Positions 1 to 4,656 of a DNA stretch of 6,222 bases are shown here, piece after piece. The notes below the pieces were generated by a model. That model worked only from the letters and a program-made list of their open reading frames with translations, had not been told where the DNA came from and did not search any database. A program made the position numbers and the translations under genes. Position 1 is the stretch's first letter; each line of letters begins with the position of its first letter. Source of the DNA: an uncultured bacterium (lineage in GTDB: Bacteria; Bacillota; Clostridia; Lachnospirales; Lachnospiraceae); the NCBI GenBank assembly GCA_946061355.1, contig CAMGRE010000141.1, forward strand, positions 1 to 6,222, written 5' to 3'.

Positions 1-1907
1 GAGGGTTCGGCTTTGTGGAGGTGGAGGGCAGGGCAGAAGACCTGTTCATTCCGGAAACTTGCGTTAACAGTGCTTTTCCCGGAGATACAGTCCAGGCATC
101 TTTGCTGCCCGGCAGACGTGGAAAGCGGACGGAGGCGGAGATTGTAAAAGTAGTGGAGCGCGGCACGAAGCAGCTTGTCGGCACGTTCCAGAAGAGTAAG
201 AACTTTGGGTTTGTCGTTCCGGATGATAAGCGGATTCCCTCGGATATCTTTGTGCCGCATGAGCGGTCTAAAGGAGCGGTGACAGGGCATAAAGTGGTGG
301 TGGAGATCACGGAGTACGGCAGTGAGCGAAAGAGCCCGGAGGGAATCATAACGGAGATCCTGGGGCATGTGACCGATCCCGGCGTTGACATCATGAGTAT
401 CATAAAGGGATACGACCTGCCGATGGAATTTCCGGAGCGAGTCATGACACAGGCGGAGCGTGTGGCAAAGGAAGTGTCCGAGGCGGATATGCAGGGCAGG
501 AAAGACCTGCGTGGCCTCCTGATGGTCACGATCGACGGAGAGGATGCCAAAGATCTGGACGATGCGGTGAGCCTCACCATGGAGGGAGAACTGTATTGCC
601 TTGGCGTGCATATCGCGGACGTGGCAAACTATGTGCAGGAGAATTCCGCACTGGACAGGGAGGCGTTGAAGCGCAGCACGAGTGTGTATCTGGTGGACCG
701 TGTGATCCCCATGCTGCCGAGAGTGCTGTCAAACGGGATGTGTTCCCTGAATGCGGGGGAGGACAGACTGGCATTAAGTTGTCTGATGAAGATTGACAAG
801 TCTGGAAAAGTGAAGGATTATGAGATCGTAGAGTCCGTGATCCATGTCGACAGGCGGATGACATATACGAATGTAAAGAAGATCATCGAGGATCAGGATC
901 CGGAAGTCACTGCAGAGTATGAGGATGTCGCGCCCATGCTTCATAAGATGGCGGAGCTCGCGGGGATTCTCAGGAAGAAGCGGATGAAGCGCGGCTCGAT
1001 CGATTTTGATTTCCCGGAGGCGAAGATCCTGCTCGATGAACAGGGCGTTCCCGTAGAGATCAAAGAGTATGAGAGGAATGCGGCGACAAAGCTGATCGAA
1101 GACTTTATGCTGGCAGCGAATGAGACGGTGGCACAGCATTTCTTCTGGCAGGAACTCCCTTTCCTGTACCGGACGCACGATAATCCGGATCCGGAGAAGA
1201 TGGAACGGCTCATGACTTTTATCAGAGGTTTCGGTTATTCGATCAAGATGACGCAGGATGAGGTGCATCCGAAGGAGCTGCAGAAGCTTCTGGCTAAGAT
1301 AGAAAATACGCCGGAGGAGGCATTGATCAGCAGACTGACACTGCGCAGTATGAAGCAGGCGCGCTATACGCCGGACAATACCGGACATTTCGGACTTGCC
1401 TGTGACTGTTACTGCCATTTTACCTCACCGATCAGGCGTTATCCCGATCTGCAGATCCACCGCATCATCAAGGAGTCCCTCAGGGGAAGACTTAACCAGG
1501 ACAGGATCAGTCATTATGCGTCGATCCTGCCGGAGGTGGCGAAGAAGACATCCCAACTCGAGAGACGCGCGGATGAGGCAGAGCGTGAGACGGATAAGCT
1601 CAAGAAGGCGCAGTATATGGAATCACGTGTCGGCGAGTGCTATGAGGGCGTGATCTCCGGAATCACCGCATGGGGAATCTATGTGGAGCTCCCGAATACA
1701 GTGGAGGGTATGATTCGTGTGAACATGCTGTCTGATGATTTTTACTACTATGATGAGAATGCCTGCGAGATGGTAGGCGAACACACGGGACATCGTTATC
1801 GCCTGGGACAGAGATTGACTGTACAAGTCAAAGGTGCGGATCGTGTGGAACGCACCGTTGATTTTGTGATACCGGAGGAGGAGAGCGTATGCAGAAGGAA
1901 GCAATGA
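1..1907 (+). CDS. rnr: Ribonuclease R, 3'-5' exoribonuclease (5' end missing)
   Basis: RNase R is a processive cytoplasmic 3'-5' exoribonuclease that degrades structured RNA, including the faulty mRNAs released by trans-translation. The reading frame is open from base 3, and GFGF precedes the first GTG (base 15), so that GTG is internal: it sits inside the first cold-shock domain. Counting from it, the domains are the rest of CSD1 (to about 35), CSD2 (about 52-100, with NFGFVVPDD), the RNB nuclease (about 165-490) and an S1 domain (about 540-620). The RNB metal-binding aspartates are D174, D180, D182 and D183 in IDGEDAKDLDD, matching E. coli D272, D278, D280 and D281. The family signature HFTSPIRRYPDL is at 468-479. 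Roughly 80 N-terminal residues are probably missing. The C-terminus lacks the long lysine-rich tail of E. coli RNase R. The gene overlaps smpB by 19 bases, so the two are likely co-transcribed and translationally coupled. Confidence 0.97.
   Translation, partial: GFGFVEVEGRAEDLFIPETCVNSAFPGDTVQASLLPGRRGKRTEAEIVKVVERGTKQLVGTFQKSKNFGFVVPDDKRIPSDIFVPHERSKGAVTGHKVVVEITEYGSERKSPEGIITEILGHVTDPGVDIMSIIKGYDLPMEFPERVMTQAERVAKEVSEADMQGRKDLRGLLMVTIDGEDAKDLDDAVSLTMEGELYCLGVHIADVANYVQENSALDREALKRSTSVYLVDRVIPMLPRVLSNGMCSLNAGEDRLALSCLMKIDKSGKVKDYEIVESVIHVDRRMTYTNVKKIIEDQDPEVTAEYEDVAPMLHKMAELAGILRKKRMKRGSIDFDFPEAKILLDEQGVPVEIKEYERNAATKLIEDFMLAANETVAQHFFWQELPFLYRTHDNPDPEKMERLMTFIRGFGYSIKMTQDEVHPKELQKLLAKIENTPEEALISRLTLRSMKQARYTPDNTGHFGLACDCYCHFTSPIRRYPDLQIHRIIKESLRGRLNQDRISHYASILPEVAKKTSQLERRADEAERETDKLKKAQYMESRVGECYEGVISGITAWGIYVELPNTVEGMIRVNMLSDDFYYYDENACEMVGEHTGHRYRLGQRLTVQVKGADRVERTVDFVIPEEESVCRRKQ
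1874..1881 (+). promoter_or_regulatory. Shine-Dalgarno site of smpB
   Basis: GGAGGAGG lies inside the end of rnr. Its second GGAGG ends seven bases before the ATG at 1889, which is ideal spacing. It supports that start over the internal ATG at 1904, which has only a weak AAGGAA upstream. Confidence 0.75.
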
Positions 1908-2356
1908 AGCTGGTTGCCAACAACAAGAAGGCATATCATGATTATTTTATCGATGAGAAATATGAGGCGGGCGTGTCGCTACACGGCACGGAAGTGAAAT
2001 CGCTGCGTATGGGGAAGTGTTCCATCAAGGAGGCTTTCGTGCGGATCGAAAACGGAGAGGTCTTTGTCTACGGCATGCATGTGAGTCCCTATGAGAAAGG
2101 TAATATTTTCAACAAAGATCCGCTCAGGGTCAAGAAACTCCTGCTTCATAAGGCGGAGATCAACAAGCTCCTCGGCAAGATCAAAGAGAAGGGCTTCACA
2201 CTCGTGCCGCTGCAGGTCTATTTCAAAAACGGAAAAGTCAAGGTGGAGATCGGTCTGGCACGAGGCAAAAAGCTGTATGACAAGCGCCAGGACATTGCAA
2301 AAAAGGACCAACGCAGAGAGGCTGAGAAGGAGTTCAAAGTAAGAAATTTGTCTTGA
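1889..2356 (+). CDS. smpB: SsrA-binding protein SmpB
   Basis: SmpB is the small RNA-binding partner of tmRNA. It holds the tRNA-like domain, improves alanylation, and places its C-terminal tail in the empty mRNA channel of a stalled ribosome. The 155-residue product has the normal family length. It shows the N-terminal KLVANNKKAYHDY segment (7-19), the signature LHGTEVKSLR (31-40) followed by GKCSIKEAFVRI, the basic LLLHKAEI stretch (84-91), and GLARGKKLYDKRQDIAKKD (122-140), which leads into the lysine- and arginine-rich tail. The start at 1889 has the strong Shine-Dalgarno site. The alternative ATG at 1904 overlaps the rnr stop as ATGA and would give a 150-residue protein that still contains every conserved block. 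The gene is followed after 42 bases by ssrA, whose promoter -35 box overlaps the smpB stop codon. Confidence 0.98.
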   Translation: MQKEAMKLVANNKKAYHDYFIDEKYEAGVSLHGTEVKSLRMGKCSIKEAFVRIENGEVFVYGMHVSPYEKGNIFNKDPLRVKKLLLHKAEINKLLGKIKEKGFTLVPLQVYFKNGKVKVEIGLARGKKLYDKRQDIAKKDQRREAEKEFKVRNLS

Positions 2357-2381
2357 TAAAAGAACACTCATGTGATAGAAT
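2353..2381 (+). promoter_or_regulatory. Promoter of ssrA (extended -10)
   Basis: TTGATA (2353-2358) and TAGAAT (2376-2381) are separated by exactly 17 bases, and TG at 2373-2374 forms an extended -10 element. Each box differs from the sigma-70/sigma-A consensus by one base. Transcription would begin near 2388, leaving a leader of about ten bases to be removed from the mature 5' end at 2399, as expected for RNase P processing. The -35 box includes the smpB stop codon TGA. Confidence 0.75.
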
Positions 2382-2398
2382 CAAGTTTACTTTAGCAC

Positions 2399-2735
2399 GG
2401 GCCAGTAAAGGTTTCGACGGGGGTCTTGAAGCTGGAGAAGCTATCCGCAGGTGATGCGTTAAATCACAAACCTAAAATTAAACGCTAACGACGAATTAGC
2501 TTACGCTGCCTAATGGCAGTTGTCCGACTTAGAGCACCTGCACTTTAGGACCCGGGCATCGACTATGCAGGAAACGACATATGCTAAGCTTTGCGCATAT
2601 GGGCGTATCATGAAGCTACCGACGATGTGAGAGTGTCTGTCCTCTTGCATCCGGGGGAATCAAAATTGACCGACTATGATAGTAGAAGTACAGTGAATGG
2701 GCTTTCGGACGCGGGTTCGATTCCCGCCTGGTCCA
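2399..2735 (+). ncRNA. ssrA: Transfer-messenger RNA (tmRNA, 10Sa RNA)
   Basis: tmRNA enters stalled ribosomes as an alanyl-tRNA mimic and then serves as a short mRNA encoding a degradation tag. The ends are set by the acceptor stem: GGGCCAG (2399-2405) pairs over seven positions with CTGGTCC (2728-2734), with discriminator A at 2735. The third pair is G-U, the alanyl-tRNA synthetase identity element. The conserved GTTTCGACGGGG follows the 5' strand. The T arm is GCGGG (2711-2715) and CCCGC (2723-2727) around the loop TTCGATT. A helix at 2505-2510/2515-2520 holds the tag stop codon in its loop. A further hairpin, CATATGC/GCATATG (2578-2584/2595-2601), has loop bases AGCTT (2587-2591) complementary to AAGCT at 2613-2617, consistent with a pseudoknot. 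CCA is not encoded: TAC follows the discriminator, so CCA must be added after processing. The molecule is one-piece, not permuted. Confidence 0.97.
2484..2513 (+). other. tmRNA tag reading frame (ANDELAYAA)
   Basis: Nine codons from GCT to GCC followed by TAA encode ANDELAYAA. With the alanine carried by tmRNA itself, the full tag would be A-ANDELAYAA. The ANDE start matches the E. coli tag, and the terminal AA matches the usual protease-recognition end. The other two frames stop at once, so this frame is secure. The resume codon as GCT is inferred from the usual alanine resume codon. The stop codon lies in the loop of the following helix, a normal tmRNA arrangement. Confidence 0.9.
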
Positions 2736-2740
2736 TACGC

Positions 2741-2774
2741 AAACAGACTATTGATTCTCAGTAGTCTGTTTTTT
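2741..2774 (+). terminator. Intrinsic terminator of ssrA
   Basis: A 13-base-pair stem (2741-2753 with 2759-2771, one G-U pair) closes on a five-base loop ATTCT and ends in six T residues (2769-2774). It begins six bases after the mature tmRNA 3' end and should also supply the precursor trailer. It is strong and points in the + direction. Confidence 0.9.
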
Positions 2775-2782
2775 GACTATAT

Positions 2783-2791
2783 GGGGGAAAG
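2783..2791 (+). promoter_or_regulatory. Probable ribosome binding site of the GNAT gene
   Basis: The purine run GGGGGAAAG lies just upstream of the ATG at 2794. It is not a textbook GGAGG but is the only candidate, and it decides for 2794 over the in-frame TTG at 2773, which falls in the T tract of the ssrA terminator. Confidence 0.55.
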
Positions 2792-2793
2792 AA

Positions 2794-3318
2794 ATGAAAG
2801 ATTCAGAGAAAAAGTATACGATCAGGAAGGCTTCCGTGGATGATGCAGAAGCGATGCATCGCGTGATGTGCCGGGCGGCGGAGGCCTTGCGCGATAAGAC
2901 ACTGTATGTGTGCGATGATCTGGCTTATGTGGAGCATTATATTCAGGCGGATGGATTTGGGGTGGTTGCATGTAATGAAGAGCAGGCGATTGTCGGGATT
3001 TTTCTATGCCGTTTTCCGGGGAGAGAAGAGAACAATCTGGGGCGTGACATTCATCTTGCAGAGACGGAGCTTGATCAGGTGGTGCATATGGAATCGGCGG
3101 CGGTACTCCCGGAATACAGCGGGAATCATCTGATGGAGCGCATGACCGGTTACGCACAGGAACTGATTGACCGCGGAAAGTACAGATATCTGTTGGCAAC
3201 GGTTTCTCCCGATAATCCAGCCAGCTTCAAGACACTGGAGAAATGCGGCTTCCAGGCAGTGATGACAAAGGAGAAATATGGCGGTCTTATGAGACGGATC
3301 TATAAGAAGGAACTGTGA
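2794..3318 (+). CDS. GNAT-family N-acetyltransferase, substrate unknown
   Basis: GNAT enzymes move an acetyl group from acetyl-CoA to an amine on a small molecule, peptide or protein. The 174-residue product is a single soluble GNAT domain. It opens with a typical first strand and helix, YTIRKASVDDAEAMHRVM (8-25). The acetyl-CoA binding region is MESAAVLPEYSGNHLMERM (99-117), followed by ATVSPDNPASFKTLEKCGF (135-153), the usual final motif in which Asn and the aromatic-Gly-Phe turn contact the cofactor. The pyrophosphate loop departs from Q/R-x-x-G-x-G/A, reading E-Y-S-G-N-H, with His in place of the last Gly or Ala. No signal peptide or membrane segment is seen. Nothing in the sequence identifies the substrate. 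The gene follows the ssrA terminator by 19 bases without an obvious promoter. No terminator separates it from the thiolase gene downstream. Confidence 0.88.
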   Translation: MKDSEKKYTIRKASVDDAEAMHRVMCRAAEALRDKTLYVCDDLAYVEHYIQADGFGVVACNEEQAIVGIFLCRFPGREENNLGRDIHLAETELDQVVHMESAAVLPEYSGNHLMERMTGYAQELIDRGKYRYLLATVSPDNPASFKTLEKCGFQAVMTKEKYGGLMRRIYKKEL

Positions 3319-3324
3319 CATTTT

Positions 3325-3357
3325 TATAGTATAATATTGAAATTTATGATATAATAT
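3325..3357 (+). promoter_or_regulatory. Promoter region of the thiolase gene with duplicated -10-like box
   Basis: TATAAT occurs at 3330-3335 and again at 3350-3355. The second is preceded by TG at 3347-3348 and forms a perfect extended -10 element. The surrounding 13-base blocks (3325-3337 and 3345-3357) are near repeats spaced 20 bases apart. Neither box has a good -35 at 16-18 bases: TTGAAA at 3337-3342 is misplaced for both. The second box is the likelier one; transcription would start near 3362 and leave a leader of about 80 bases. Confidence 0.6.
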
Positions 3358-3373
3358 ACGCGAAAGTAATGAG

Positions 3374-3401
3374 CAGTGTGGCAGCTTCCAATTGTGCACT
3401 G
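3374..3401 (+). promoter_or_regulatory. Weak inverted repeat in the thiolase leader
   Basis: CAGTG (3374-3378) and CACTG (3397-3401) are complementary, with a small inner TGG/CCA pairing (3379-3381/3388-3390). It could be an operator half-site pair or a leader hairpin. There is no T tract, so it is not a terminator. It may also be chance. Confidence 0.25.
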
Positions 3402-3442
3402 TGATACAAAAATATAGATCATAGAATCGGAGGAAAGGTATT

Positions 3443-4624
3443 ATGGGTAGAAAAGTAGTATTAGCAGGTGCATGTCGTACAGCAATCGGAACAATGGGCG
3501 GTGCGCTTAGTAAGATTCCGGCTCCCGATCTCGCCACGATCGTGGTGAAGGAGTCATTAAAGAGAGCGGGCGTGAAGCCTGAGCAGGTAGACGAAGTTTA
3601 TATGGGCTGTGTGATTCAGGCGGGTCTCGGACAGAATCCGGCGCGTCAGGCGGCTGTGAATGCAGGAATCCCGATTGAAGTTCCGGCCACTACGATCAAT
3701 GTACTCTGCGGTTCCGGACTGCACTGTGTCAATCTTGCGGCGAAGCTGATCGCTTCCGGCGATGCGGATATCATCGTGGCAGGCGGTATGGAGAATATGT
3801 CGAAGGCTCCGTATCTTTTGTATGACGCAAGATTCGGTTATCGTATGGGTGCGGCAAAGATGGATGATGCATTGTTGCGCGATGCGCTGACAGATGCTTT
3901 TGGCGGATATCATATGGGAATCACTGCTGAGAATATCTGTGAGCAGTGGGGACTGACTAGGGAGCAGCTTGATGAATTTGCAGCATGGAGCCAGCAGAAA
4001 GCGGAGAAGGCGATCGCGGAAGGCAGATTCAAGGATGAGATCGTTCCGGTAGAGGTTAAGCAGAAGAAACAGACGATTATTTTTGATACAGATGAGGGGC
4101 CGAGAAAAGGCGTTACCAAGGAGAGCATTTCCGGCCTCCGCCCTGCATTCAAAGAGGGTGGTATGGTTACTGCCGGCAATTCTTCGGGAATCAATGATGC
4201 GGCGGCGGCGATCATTGTCATGAGCGAGGAGAAGGCAAAGGAGTTGGGCGTGAAGCCTATGGCAACATGGATCGGCGGAGAACTGGCAGGCGTTGAGCCG
4301 CGCATCATGGGAATCGGGCCGGTGGCAGCAACGAGAAAGGTTATGGCCAAAACAGGTTATCAGATCGGGGACTTTGATCTGATTGAGGCGAACGAGGCGT
4401 TCGCAGCACAGTCTGTAGCGGTTGGACATGATCTGGGATTTGATATGAGCAAGCTGAATGTAAACGGTGGTGCGATTGCGCTCGGGCATCCGGTAGGATG
4501 TTCCGGCTGCCGTATCCTGGTGACACTTTTGCATGAGATGGAGAAGCGGGATGCCAAAAAAGGTCTGGCGACATTGTGCGTAGGCGGCGGCATGGGAGCC
4601 GCAGCTATCGTGGAGCGCGAGTAA
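3443..4624 (+). CDS. thlA: Acetyl-CoA C-acetyltransferase (biosynthetic thiolase)
   Basis: This cytoplasmic enzyme condenses two acetyl-CoA into acetoacetyl-CoA, the entry step of butyrate, butanol and related pathways in clostridia; the reaction is reversible. The 393-residue length matches clostridial ThlA. The nucleophile is C89 in VLCGSG, the catalytic His is H349 in NGGAIALGHP, and the acid/base Cys is C379 in LCVGGGMG, each one residue later than in C. acetobutylicum ThlA. The substrate-loop segments YHMGITAENI (156-165) and NEAFAAQS (317-324) are present. The start is supported by GGAGG at 3429-3433, nine bases upstream. Extra cysteines occur at 94, 353 and 356; the last two are in VGCSGCRIL, where ThlA has alanines. 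No other gene of the butyrate pathway is in the window. Specificity for acetyl-CoA rather than longer chains is inferred from overall similarity. Confidence 0.95.
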   Translation: MGRKVVLAGACRTAIGTMGGALSKIPAPDLATIVVKESLKRAGVKPEQVDEVYMGCVIQAGLGQNPARQAAVNAGIPIEVPATTINVLCGSGLHCVNLAAKLIASGDADIIVAGGMENMSKAPYLLYDARFGYRMGAAKMDDALLRDALTDAFGGYHMGITAENICEQWGLTREQLDEFAAWSQQKAEKAIAEGRFKDEIVPVEVKQKKQTIIFDTDEGPRKGVTKESISGLRPAFKEGGMVTAGNSSGINDAAAAIIVMSEEKAKELGVKPMATWIGGELAGVEPRIMGIGPVAATRKVMAKTGYQIGDFDLIEANEAFAAQSVAVGHDLGFDMSKLNVNGGAIALGHPVGCSGCRILVTLLHEMEKRDAKKGLATLCVGGGMGAAAIVERE

Positions 4625-4645
4625 AACATCGGACGGCTGTATGCC

Positions 4646-4650
4646 GGAGG
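4646..4650 (+). promoter_or_regulatory. Shine-Dalgarno site of the PAS-GGDEF-EAL gene
   Basis: GGAGG lies six bases before the ATG at 4657 and fixes that start. A small hairpin, CGGC/GCCG (4634-4637/4643-4646), ends at the first base of the site. It has no T tract and so does not terminate thlA transcription. Confidence 0.75.
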
Positions 4651-4656
4651 TGCTCT

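Noticed and set aside
15..17. GTG at base 15 as the true start of rnr
   Set aside because: The frame stays open to base 3 and the upstream residues GFGF complete the cold-shock motif, so the gene begins outside the window.
774..1418. Open frame of 214 codons on the minus strand within rnr
   Set aside because: It is a codon-register shadow of the RNase R catalytic domain and has no domain of its own. The 130-codon minus frame at 1979-2371 over smpB has the same cause.
2773..2793. TTG start of the acetyltransferase at 2773
   Set aside because: It falls in the T tract of the ssrA terminator and has no ribosome binding site. The ATG at 2794 follows a purine-rich site and begins just before the conserved GNAT start.
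2399..2800. Genomic island integrated at the 3' end of ssrA
   Set aside because: ssrA is a common phage and island attachment site, but no integrase gene, no repeated copy of the ssrA 3' end and no shift in codon use is seen downstream. The native terminator follows directly.
3319..3442. Riboswitch or Rex-type operator upstream of thlA
   Set aside because: No conserved riboswitch core or TTGTTAA/TTAACAA-type palindrome is visible. Only a weak five-base inverted repeat is present.
3557..4534. Open frame of 325 codons on the minus strand within thlA
   Set aside because: It has the same codon-register shadow effect as above, over a gene with fully conserved thiolase motifs. The product resembles no known family.
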